Source: Aplectana chamaeleonis (Eukaryota; Nematoda; Chromadorea; Rhabditida; Cosmocercidae). Taken from it: DNA of 64,000 bases. The translations under genes and the position numbers were made by a program. Position 1 is the stretch's first letter. Each line of letters opens with the position of its first letter. Positions 24,393-34,400 of the stretch are shown piece after piece. The notes beneath the pieces were generated by a model, which was given only the letters and a program-made list of their open reading frames with translations, did not search any database and was not told the origin of the DNA. The stretch is from contig JAPDOI010000151.1 in NCBI GenBank assembly GCA_029168955.1, positions 620,001 through 684,000 on the forward strand. Direction: 5' to 3'.

Positions 24393-25335
24393 AGCATCGT
24401 GCGCTCTGAAAACCATTTCCAATTTTTTGTGTGCGATCAAATCATTTGGGCTAGCTGACACCATCCACGAAACTCGAGGCCCTAAAAATGCGCACCTCAA
24501 AGACACAGACCAACCTCAGAATCGATTTTTGGTTTCTCGGCCTAACTTGGAGAAAATTTCACGCTGATCACAATGGTGTCTTCAAAATCGCTCAGTACCC
24601 ACCACGAGCGGAGTTACGGCTCCTCAAAAATTTTAATTTTGAACGGCTAGAAGTTCGCGGACGAGTTGTCTCGAGCCTGTATTTTCTCGTTATTCGCAGC
24701 CATCGTTCTGAAGCAGGTCACAATCTAAAGCCAAACCGAAAACAAATCGAAGAACATAGGTTTTGAATAAAATCATTCGCGCGGCTCTTTCCTATCGAGG
24801 TCGGAAAGCTGCCAGCGAGCGTTGCCTATTTTTTCTTTCAAGGGGCGTGGTCGTCATTTTCCTAGATATTTTTCGCTTATTTGAGCGAATTGAGATTTCG
24901 CGGCAGGGTTGCTAAACTGACCGGACCAAAATATCGAAATTTGCCTCTGAGGTTGGATTGTGCCTTTAAAAGTTATGGCCACCTGAAAACTGCTCTGGTG
25001 TCGATCATCTAGCACTTCTGGGCCAATCATCTAGCACTTTTTCATTGAATGTTGATGCGACCGTCAAACAATATAGCAAACAATCTGGCCCAAGCTCCTC
25101 ATGCAGGAAAACTTTAAAAATAACAGTGACGAGGCCTCCGAATGCAAAAAAAAAACTTCAAAAATAATTTTGGCGCCAAATTCAAATTCAATTTGACAGT
25201 GTATTCAAACTTGTTTTTCTTTTCGAATCAAAGTTTCTCAGCGGCTCTTTCGACATTTTCGTTCCCTACGGTGGCCAAGCTATACAAAAACTTGAAAAAC
25301 TAGTATATGGTTTTCAGCGTGGACGATGCCTTTAA
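24389..25335 (+). mobile_element. TTAA-ended MITE, family H (H2), interrupted by C2
   Basis: The left end TTAAAAGCATCGTGCGCTCT and the right end GTGGACGATGCCTTTAA match the intact family member H1 at 42829. The distance of 947 bp exceeds the usual length of about 465 bp by the size of the C element inside it (24496-24969), giving a dated order of insertion. Confidence 0.75.
24496..24969 (+). mobile_element. TTAA-ended MITE, family C (C2), nested in H2
   Basis: Left end CTCAAAGACACAGACCAACC and right end GAGGTTGGATTGTGCCTTTAA. The interior runs almost base for base with C1 (for example CGATTTTTGGTTTCTCGGCC, then TCACGCTGATCACAATGGTG). Confidence 0.9.
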
Positions 25336-26027
25336 ACTCGAAACCGAAGCCAGTAAATTTCAATCTGTGTTGCAACTTGTGATCCTCGCTTATTTATTTA
25401 TTTACTTGTTTATCTATTTATTTATTTTAGTGTACTCTTAGTGCGTCAGACATTGAAATTTCATTCTTTCTAGCTCACCGACTATTTTTTTCTCAGACAT
25501 TCGATTCATTTAAAAAGGGTCTATCAGTTTTTTTTTTCAAATAATCTGCCGTTTTCAGGTGACTGCGTGCAAATGTTTAGCCATTGAAAATAGTTCAATT
25601 GCATTCGTGATTTTTTTCAGCACCTACTCAAAACTTCAAACAAATATTCTGACAAGTTTGGGGAGTATTCATTCAGATCGAATTGGTGACACCGACTTGA
25701 AATGATTCATTTAATCGGAATTTTTGAAAAGCTCATTCAAGTGTACTCGTGCGTTTGGAGTTTTTCAGTAGACAATATTCCAATAACTCAAAAATTATGT
25801 TTAATCGGTAATTTTGTGCGATCATATTATTCGAAAATTCTAGCTATTCGGCGTTTTGAATATTTTTGTTTCGGTCGCGAAATCTATTAATTTTGTTTCG
25901 AACATTCGGTTTATTCAGGAAAGTTGAACAATCAGTTTTTGTTTTTGGAATGATTTAATGCCTTTTCATGGCATGATACATAATTATAAGATGTCACAAG
26001 GTAGCTGAGCTGAACGCAAAACTCAGA
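25336..26027. other. Unassigned sequence with a short TTTA run
   Basis: An imperfect (TTTA)n tract lies at about 25388-25431. Otherwise nothing is recognised. Confidence 0.35.
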
Positions 26028-26095
26028 TGTCAGGCAGGACTCGAGCCTGCATTGTGCGCTTTCCGGGCAAGAGTGTTACCATTACACCACCGACA
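26028..26095 (-). tRNA. tRNA-like sequence (tRNA-Gly-type body, GGA at anticodon); probably a pseudogene
   Basis: Read on minus, TGTCGGTGGTGTAATGGTAA is very like the 5' half of a eukaryotic tRNA-Gly, followed by a good T arm (GCAGG-CTCGAGT-CCTGC) and a 3' acceptor strand CCTGACA that pairs at about six of seven positions. The anticodon stem pairs at only three positions, and the loop reads CCGGAAA, placing GGA (serine) at the anticodon with C instead of T at position 33. At 68 nt it is short. These defects favour a tRNA-derived pseudogene or SINE head over a working tRNA. Confidence 0.55.
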
Positions 26096-26329
26096 CCCAG
26101 TTCTGCATCCCTCAGCTATTCAATCGATTTTTGGGTAACTGGCTGAATTCCGGTCATCGCTTTCGACTAATCAGTTACAGAATTATCCCTTCTTCAGTAT
26201 TCGTAATTTCGTGCTCAAAAAATTCGGCTGACAAGTATTCGAATATTCATTCTAACAGAAAACTTCAATGGCAGTTCCCGAACTTATTCTCCTACTCAAA
26301 ACTCTTGAAGGAACTCCGGACTCAACTTG

Positions 26330-26515
26330 TTGGCCGAAGGCAATTTTTCGGATTTTGGATCGATCCGGATAATGCCGATTTTAAATTTTCCGGATATTGG
26401 TTCGATTCAGATAATGCGCTTTTTGAATTTTTCGGATAATGGATCGATTTAGATAATGCCATTTTTCCAATGATTCGAATACGGATATCCGGTCGGATAA
26501 TTTCGGATAACTTCA
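26330..26515 (+). repeat. ATCCG-type repeat (BB), 42-bp units
   Basis: ATAATGC starts at 26369, 26411 and 26453, so the unit is exactly 42 bp. It contains TTCGATTCAG, ATAATGC, an A/T run and CGGATA. It ends in a GGATATCCGGTCGGATA block shared with 27340, 37945 and 39430. Confidence 0.85.
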
Positions 26516-26803
26516 AATGTTTTCGGAACAAAGTTGAGGCAAAACGGTGAAAAAATAAACCAGGTACTCAAGGCGAGCCTTTAAAAACATCCATAATTGA
26601 ACAAACAGTCATTTGCAGCATGTTCACACAGACTTCAATCTTCACATATGCATATTAATAAAAATACCAAAACAAATAATTACTCTATCGTCTTAAAGGC
26701 ACAGTATTATCCATACACAGGTTTTTCAGGGCAACTAGCAAGTAAAAAGAATGCAAAGCGACTATTCAAAAAAAACTTTTGCACTGAATAACAAGCCTCT
26801 TGG

Positions 26804-26987
26804 GGGTGGTGGCCATCGTGTATCAACACCCCTGAGGAGGGGGGAGAAACGGGGGAGGAGCGAGATTCCTGATTGGACGCAACAGCCGGGGGCAGGGGCT
26901 AGCCCGTGTTGCGTCCAATCAGGAACCTCACTCCTCCCCCGTTTCTCCCGCCTCCTCAGGGGTGTTGATACATAATGGCTACCACCC
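26804..26987. mobile_element. Foldback MITE, family U (U1), 9-bp target duplication
   Basis: The arms of about 75 bp begin GGGTGGTGGCC and end GGC-ACCACCC, pairing through TATCAACACCCCTGAGGAGG and GGAGAAACGGGGGAGGAG. The element is flanked by the direct repeat GCCTCTTGG at 26795-26803 and 26988-26996. A 9-bp duplication is typical of Mutator-like (MULE) elements. A second copy at 52529 also has a 9-bp duplication. Confidence 0.95.
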
Positions 26988-27118
26988 GCCTCTTGGTCAT
27001 CTCAATTGACCACGCCCATTTTCCGCGCCGCAACGACTCTTCCGATTCCGTAAGAATGAGAAAGGTCCTGGGTTGATGTACTAAATAGAAGGCGGTACGG
27101 AACATGGGCGCGGCCTAG

Positions 27119-27396
27119 TGCAGTTTTATCCCATTTTATCCAAAAATTATCCGATTTTATCCAAAATTATCCATTTTTGTGGAAAAATTATCCGATTTTA
27201 TCCGAATTTTATCCGGTTTTATCCGAATTTTTGACCCTTCGGATAATGGTTCGATTCAGATAATGCCGATTTTGAATTTCCCGGATATCGGTTCGACTCA
27301 GATAATGCGTTTCTTCGAACTTTCGGATATCGGAATATCCGAATCTCGGATATCCGGTCGGATATTCGAAAAGGAGTGATTCGGATACTAAGTATA
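27119..27396 (-). repeat. ATCCG-type repeat (BB)
   Basis: Short TTATCCGATTTTATCC units give way to 42-bp units (ATAATGC at 27260 and 27302) and then to the end block GGATATCCGGTCGGATATTC and CGGATACTAAGTATACTCC. That end block is the reverse complement of the left edge of the array at 37911. Confidence 0.85.
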
Positions 27397-28499
27397 CTCC
27401 GAACTCATTCATGCCCTTCTGCATTCTAAAGGTGTCGGAGATTTCTTTTACTGAGAGAGATTTTTAAAGCGTTTTTTCCCAATGTTCATCTGTTCATAGG
27501 ATTTGAAAGACTTCATTAGAATAAATTCTTTATTCGAAAGCAAACGTTGAACGCTCACGTCGTCTATACTTCCGGCTGCGCATCAGCGCAGGGTATTTAG
27601 AGTACGGCCACACACATTTTGTGAAGGGAGCAGCCCGCAGCAGCTGCGCCGCCTGAGGGTTCGTCTATACTCCCACCGGCGAGCGACGCGGCATAGAGCA
27701 TCTCTAGAACATTGATCTCGTGGCGCGTTACGGTCAGTATTGTAGGTCTTCACTCGGCCGCGGTACTCGGCGGTTGAAGTTTAAACGTCCCTTGAGACGA
27801 ACAGGCAGTGTGGCATCCGCTCTGCGGCGAAGGGTAGCTTCCCAGAATCGGACTCACCAACGATAGTTAGGTGTGGGCAGAGTCAAATTAAATACGAGAT
27901 ATTGGTTTTCCGTAATGTAGAGCATAGCGAAGCACAGCTAATTGGGTTAGAATCTCGAGAAACACGCATCACTTTTCTTAGGTCATTCTGAGAAACATAT
28001 GGACAGGTTCTTCAGAAATTAACTCAGCCGTTTTACATCTTCTTCTCTACATATTTCTCTTCTACAATATTTGTTGCTACAACAATTCTATTTCAAAGCT
28101 AATGTTTCTGTTTCATGACCTTAAGTGGCTACACACAAATTTAGTCCAGAGCAGTTTGTTGATAAACAGGATTTTTGGGAAAATTGTTCTGTTTTAAAAA
28201 ATCGGCAGATTTGATTTAGAATTCCCGCATCGAAGATTCACACAGAAAATTTCTTGGATAAGGTTTAATCATCCGAACAGTTTCCATTTACATTTTTCTA
28301 AGCTTTTTTAGCATTTCTTGCAAGGTGTAAGGGGATTTCCTGATCTTGAAGCTCGATTAGATCTATTAGGAATCTCACTGAAAACTTGAAATTTGGTGGA
28401 ATACATTTCGTATTTGAAAAGTATTTATCTAAAATGTCAAAGATTTTGAATTTCCCGGTGCTGTCATTTCAAAAACTCTATGGGGTTCCCCTACGCAAA
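27397..28499. other. Unassigned; GC-rich island at 27540-27850
   Basis: A GC-rich, CG-dinucleotide-rich stretch (about 27540-27850) has small inverted words (CGTCTATACTTCC; CGTCTATACTCCC) that resemble the edges of family T/X-type elements. No gene is supported. Confidence 0.35.
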
Positions 28500-28740
28500 G
28501 TGTGTCGGAATGAGATTGGTCGCCCATGCGGCCGGCATGCGTGTTTAGCGGTCGCCGGAAAGGCAGGTTTTTGGACGAGCCTGCCCACAGCTGCCAACAG
28601 CTGGTTGGGTTGTTACTTATTGTAGGTATTCGTCTAGTATTCCTGGTAATCGACTCACGGGTAAAAAAATGCCTCCGCGATGGCCGCTCAGCACGCACGC
28701 CAGCCACGTGGGCGGACAGTCCCTTCCGAAGCGACCCTAT
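28500..28740. mobile_element. Inverted-repeat element, family X (X1)
   Basis: The left block GTCGGAATGAGATTGGTCGC...GGCATGCGTGTTTAGCGG and the right block CCGCTCAGCACGCACGCC...GGCGGACAGTCCCTTCCGAA are diverged inverted copies. The same pair flanks J2 near 63205 and 63840. Confidence 0.55.
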
Positions 28741-29102
28741 GAGAACTTCCAGAGTATTCTCTTCTGGCTTGTGTATAACGAACCCCAATCATCTGAAAAA
28801 TACCGTATTTTTTCGTTGGAGAATACATGTATCTTTATTAATCTGGACTCCTCTTACTTATACTTCTAATAGAGAAGAACTTCAGATAAAGGCTGGACTA
28901 TTCGTTATCAGGTAGATTTTACATGTACTCTGAGCACGGTTCTGTGAGTTCTCGGGTCTTCATAGGTTTTGTTAAAGCCTTATGAGGGCTGGATCAGAGA
29001 ACTTGCCGCGACATCGCAGTATAAGGGGCGTCTGAGACTGGGTTCGCAATTTTCGCGGCGGGCGACGACGACAGTGGATATCGCATATATGTATAAGTAA
29101 TA

Positions 29103-29285
29103 AGGTCCGTGGCTTGTTTTCTCGAGAAAAAATATTTCAATACAAACCGCGGCTGGCACGGCGGTTTAAATCTCAGCGACAGCTGTCTGGTAATTATCAG
29201 CCAGCCGCTGGTGAGATTTAAACCGCCGCGCCAGCCGCGGAATGAATTTAGATGTTTTTCTCTTGAGGAAAGAGGCCACGGACCT
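29103..29285. mobile_element. Palindromic MITE W1
   Basis: Ends AGGTCCGTGGC and GCCACGGACCT. The inner arms GCGGCTGGC...GGCGGTTTAAATCTCA and TGAGATTTAAACCGCC...GCCAGCCGC pair almost perfectly around a short centre near 29205. It is non-coding. Confidence 0.85.
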
Positions 29286-30173
29286 AATCATATAGATTTT
29301 TGGTCCATATGGTTCAAAAACGCCGTGTCGCGTCGCCCGTCGCGGGAAGTAAAAACCCGTTCTATTGGAACCTTTTTAAGCATCCGTGTGATAAAAATTA
29401 CGATTTTACTCCGATTGAGCGACGCCGAGAGAGGCTAACCAAGCGACTGCCATTATTGATCGAATTCTGTTTCTGATATTTGAGATCGTTTTATTTTCTT
29501 GTGAATCTGCGAAGTATGTTCCTGGTACTCTTTCTCTTGTGGACTACGAAACGTTTCGTGTTTTCAGATGATAGGCCGTTGTTCCAATTCACTTGCCTTG
29601 CTCTGCCGGTCTGTGGGTAACACGATTCCAGTGAGGTCACGTCCAACATTTTTTACCGCAATTTTTCTTATTTAAAGACAGCCTTTACGATTGGAACAGT
29701 CTGTAGAGCTTTAATAGAGATCGAAGTTCAGGCCTATTGCAAGAATGATATTCAAAAAAAAATGGCTGAAAACGAGTCCTAAGAGCACTTATACGGGGCG
29801 AAAACCTGATTATGGCCTGCCCCGCCCACTATCTCGATAGCCCCTGAGAAACTGGGCGGGGCAGGTGCGCCGCGTAAGCCTAGCTATGGTTCGTTTTTAC
29901 CTCGAAAATTGAATGTTTGAATTACTAGAGAGGTCGTTTCCACAGCATCTAGTGGCTGCGGTGGTGTGGAGGGCAACTGCTCCTTTCCCATCGCGCACGA
30001 TCATAAAAGGCTCCAAGTGGGATCGCATCGTGACTGAAGTCCAGGGACGTTTCGTCGCGCCGGCGAATGCCTATGTTTTACTTTGTGGCTGTTCTTGGAG
30101 CGGTCGTCAGCAGTAGCTGATCATCCGATTTTGAGTCCTTATCAGTTCATACAACTCGAGTATTAGAGTATTC
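29286..30173. other. Mostly unassigned
   Basis: A lone TTAAAGACAGCCTTTACGAT at 29673 looks like the left end of a TTAA element whose right end I cannot place. Otherwise nothing is supported. Confidence 0.3.
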
Positions 30174-30811
30174 AGAGGCAGCGCACGCTCTAAAAACGTT
30201 TAGTTTGTTTCTGCTATTTTGCAAAGATAAGCTTACGAGGCCGTATTACATAGCGAAAAGGCCAGTTTAAAACCAGAAGTTCCGGTAGAAAACTCGTTTA
30301 AAATCTCGGAGCAATCACCTTCCTTTTTTACGCCCATCTTGGTATGCTAAACGTAATCATATTCGCCATAACCTTAACCGTCTGAAATGGTTTAGCACCT
30401 TTCACTTCTTAGGTTAGTTAATTTCTTATGCCATTCTATTGTTGAGAGCACACAAGAAATAACCTTCCGAAACACAACTTTGAATGCGAGGGTCTCTCGA
30501 ATTGTAGAGTCATCATTTTCAATGGTCTAAAATCGTAGTAGCGCTTCTGTTTCTCATGCTAGATGACCGGCCGGTGAAACGCGTCTTTTCGGACCACATA
30601 ACGTTTTCACGGGAATGTTGTATTGTGAATACATTAAATCTAAGTCTCAAGCTTCGCCAACGATCTCCATCCACAACACGTGCTCTTTGTCACTCATTGA
30701 GCCGCAAAAGTCGTAAAATTGAGACTTTTTTGAAGTGAGTTAGTGTGTGCTACATGACCTGAAAGCCTTCTGGCCTTTGTATCAACCACTTTTGTGAGCG
30801 TGTATGCTGCC
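30174..30811 (+). mobile_element. TTAA-group element K1, abutting the ECI2 gene
   Basis: The left end AGGCAGCGCACGCTCTAAAA and the right end TTTTGTGAGCGTGTATGCTGCC are a diverged version of the family D inverted repeat; the flanking TTAA is lost on both sides. The right end overlaps the first coding exon of the downstream gene: the ATG at 30804 lies within the terminal repeat. Confidence 0.55.
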
Positions 30812-31412
30812 CTCGAGCTTTGTTCGTTTCAGGGCATTCGCCTCTAACAAGGAACTATTCGAGAAGGCCCAGGTGAATTTGAAAACCTTGACAGAAGCAC
30901 CAGAGACGGCCGTACAGCTGCAAATATATGCTCTCTTCAAACAGGTTTGCTTTCCTCGACTTACAAATTTCAAATTTTTAAGCATGAGTTTCCGCATGAA
31001 TTGCGCAGCCGACAGTCTGCACAGGCGCTTAAAAGATAAGTCTTCCAATAAAAAAATTGATTCAATTATATTTTCTAGGCCACAATGGGAGATGTACAGG
31101 GCAGTCGCCCAGGCATGATGGACTTTGCTGGAAGAGCCAAGTATGATGCATGGAGCAAGGTCAAAGGACTTACTAAGGTATGGTTGTCAGCACGAAGGCG
31201 CAGGTAGAGAGGATCTGCAACAAAGTCATGATAGATCCTCTGGGCTGATGCCGCTATCAATTTTTTTCAGTTGTGCTGGCTACAAGGCGATATTTCAGGA
31301 CGAAGCGCAGGCCAAGTATGCGGGATTGGTCGACTCATTGTTAGCTGAACAACCTGCTCCGGCCCCTGCTGGTTCGGCACCGGAAGGTCTGAAGCCTGTA
31401 GAAGGATTAGAC
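30804..31412 (+). CDS. ech-4: Exons 1-3 of ECI2: acyl-CoA-binding module
   Basis: Exon 1 (47 codons), exon 2 (33 codons) and exon 3 (38 codons) are all phase 0 and together make a complete acyl-CoA-binding fold of usual length. For exon 3 the acceptor at 31298 is chosen over the stronger-looking TTTTTTTCAG at 31270, because only the former keeps the frame and gives [19 protein letters not shown]. An in-frame TGA at 30795-30797 precedes the ATG, so either translation begins at 30804 or an upstream exon splices to the TTTCAG at 30826-30831. In the latter case the first 9-10 residues listed are not used. Confidence 0.88.
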
Positions 31413-34400
31413 GTGGGTTCCTAGCTTTATGCGTTTTGCTCTAAACGTGGGGTCTGTCGGTGGATGGTCGACCACTGTGAACAGTAATTCGAGACCTGAG
31501 CACATGATGCGCCCAGTGCGTAACGGTTGCCGCATCTTGCCGCATTTTTCTTGATGTAGCTTCCCCAAGGCTCGGTATAACTCTTCACAAGCAGTCTCAA
31601 TCCCGCCTTCGGGGACTTAGACTGTTTTAGAGGCGGCTCAAGGAGAACGCGTTTGCTCCCGATGCTGCACGACTGACGCATCGTATTGAAAATCGCGCCG
31701 CACCTCTCTCTTAGGCCTATTTCACACGTCCATCGCTGATCGCCGCGATGGCGTGTTTTCAATACAGATCGACGTCATGCGATTGGTCAGAATTCAAAAT
31801 TGACCAATAGCAGACATGCCGCGTAAGCCAGCGGCGGCGAAACGCTGGTGTATAAGGCCTCTTTCAGAGTTCGATCGCTGTGCGACGCGATCGTGGGCAC
31901 GGCGACGCGACCGTCACGTCGCCGTGGAAATCGCAGATTTTGGAAGTGTGAAGGTCTGATCGCGGAAGTTAGCGACCACGCACTTTTACGTACAAATTCT
32001 AATCGACGCCTATTTCATGTTCGCGCTCCGGCACTGGGAGAGGAGATCTACGGGAGAAATTGACGTTTTGGAGGAACTACAGAAGGTATATTGTACTACA
32101 GATGAACGAATGAAGATGATGAGGTGAACTAATGGAGTAATCGCCGCTCTGCAGCCGCGAAGCAAATATTTTGCCGTCATTTCAAATGTACTAAACGCAA
32201 TAAACACCTACAAACCTCAAATACGACGCCAGATATTCGTCAGGATCGCTAACATGTTTAGACAAAGGTATTGACAATGCTGATGGTATTAAAGAGCTTC
32301 TCATCTCACGGTGTGCCTTAGTCGGCTCTTCGGAGCCGAACTTGGGAGGTGGCCTCGAGTCACACACCTGAAAATCCACCGAATACCGGAGGATAATTTT
32401 TTTCGCCGAGAGGAGGGGCTCACCACGGCTCGGAGGGGGGGAGGGGGGGGGGTGGTACCCAACTGTGAAGCCATTTCCCCACGGTCCACGGTGGGGTGCA
32501 TCCCACTGCGGACCGTGGCGGTGGGGTCACCCCCCCCCCTGTGGGGACACCAAAGGGGATTACCCCCGTGGCATGTCCCTGGGGTCTCCTGGGGTGCGTT
32601 CCAAGAACGTTCCCAAGACGCTGTGGGAGGCAAAACAACCTCCCCATGGACAAATTTGCTTTCCATGGAGGCGAATTATAACTGAAAATTGCTTCCACGT
32701 GGCCTTGACTACGATTCCATGGACGCGTTTTGCCATGGGAATGTTCTTGGAACGCACCCCAGTGTGAACCCGGGAACAGTGTATCCCTGTAAAAACACGT
32801 TAGGTACACCGGAATTTGAAATTCCTTCCGAAATCGGGTTCTGTTCATCTGCTGTGCTAGCATAACTGTAAGGGGTTGAGCAAGGTGCCAACAGGGCTCA
32901 GCGCGGCCTGATGATGGAGAGCAGTATTGATAGATTTCCGCGATCTATCAATACGGCTCATCATCATCAGGCCGTGCCGCGCCCGGTTGGCACTCTGCTC
33001 AACCCCTAGAAACATGTTAGGTTTCGGTCATCTACAGCAGAATTCCGTTCATCTACAGCCGATAGCAGTAGATCTTCCGAGTAACTCCAGTAGATGACCT
33101 CTCCCAGTGTCGGTGCGGTGTCGCGCGATTGGTTTGTCATTTTATGATAATAATTGTTTTGTATTGATTGTTTTGCCTACTTATACTTATTTTCCCTGAA
33201 TCAACGTGAAAAAAGAGGAATTTGAACGAGGACATATGAAGCGATCGCCGCGATCGGTCGCGTCGCCGTGCAGTGCACCACAGTCGCCGAATCGCGCGAT
33301 TGGGCGACTTTCCCCGCGATCTTGTCTGAAAGGCCGGCGACTTGATCGCGCGACGCGACCAGATCGATACACAGTGTTTTCATTCGGTCGCGTCGCAGAG
33401 CGATCAAACTTTGAAAGGGGCCTAACTAGGGCCTCATGGTTATCATCCCATCGCGTCGCGCAGCGATCCCACTCTGGAAGAGGCCTTAATGTCGCGCGAT
33501 GAACCCGCGAGACGACGCCTTAATACGTACACTACGCAGAAGTGCGCACTAGTTGCCTCACTGCTAGACGAAGAGCTCGATAGCGCTCGCGGCCGGACAT
33601 CCCGTGTTCAACGCGATCGACTCTAAATGCGACGCAATCCTATTGTTACGAGTCATGATTGTGCCGCGCCTCGACTGAATTCTTGAAAAGACCCAACGCG
33701 TCGGGCATGACATATATCTCGACGCTCTGCGTAGAGAGCTTCGTAAAGCGTTATTCATGCTCCTCAACGCCGACACGCACGGGCGTGGCGTTGGAGTATG
33801 AATACTTTATACGCGCGTCGCATGCTTGCGGAATTTATGAATACTCCAGCGGTGACGCTATGGCGGAGCGGAAAAAAGTGGGCCCTAACTTCTCAAAACA
33901 AGCGAGTTCTGCACACGCGTTCACCACCACGGTAGCAGCAAATACCACTGGAATTAATTATCATGAAACGAAATGAAATTGATGATGGATTGATAGTGAA
34001 AATTGTGAGAAATTCGTTACGGCCGTCGCCGCCATGGTGGAGCGGGCGTCACACGCGTGACGCGCGAGCGTGGCGTCAGGCAGTTTATACTTTAACGCCG
34101 CGCCCGAGCGCCACACGCTTGCCGCGCTGGGTCTGAGGCGTATGAATAGCACCTGAGCGTTCATGCATGTGTACCACTCTGGGAGGCTGCCACTAGCTAA
34201 TCGCTTCTTTAAAAAAATATTACATTTGTTTCTTTCAATAAAACACTGATAGAACCACAAAGTTATGAGGTCTTCTCTAAGGTACTACAACCCTTTGAAG
34301 GCAATGTTCACGATAAAAACTTTCTTCGAGTGTTCACCGGAACTCGAATGTGCCGAGGTCCATTTTACAGCAATAATGGCGTAAGGACGCCTAAAACGAG

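Larger units (their letters stand above)
31853..33487. mobile_element. Possible 1.6-kb element with T-like ends, in intron 3
   Basis: The left end AAGGCCTCTTTCAGAGTTCG (then ATCGCTGTGCGACGCGATCG) and the right end CGCGCAGCGATCCCACTCTG (then GAAGAGGCCTT) are inverted. It holds the palindrome at 32871, a CGCG-rich zone and the C/G-run region. No transposase frame is recognised; one alternative is several independent insertions. Confidence 0.5.

Noticed and set aside
31299..31412. Using the stronger acceptor TTTTTTTCAG at 31264-31270 for ECI2 exon 3
   Set aside because: It is out of frame with the conserved [15 protein letters not shown] segment; the acceptor at 31298 keeps the frame.
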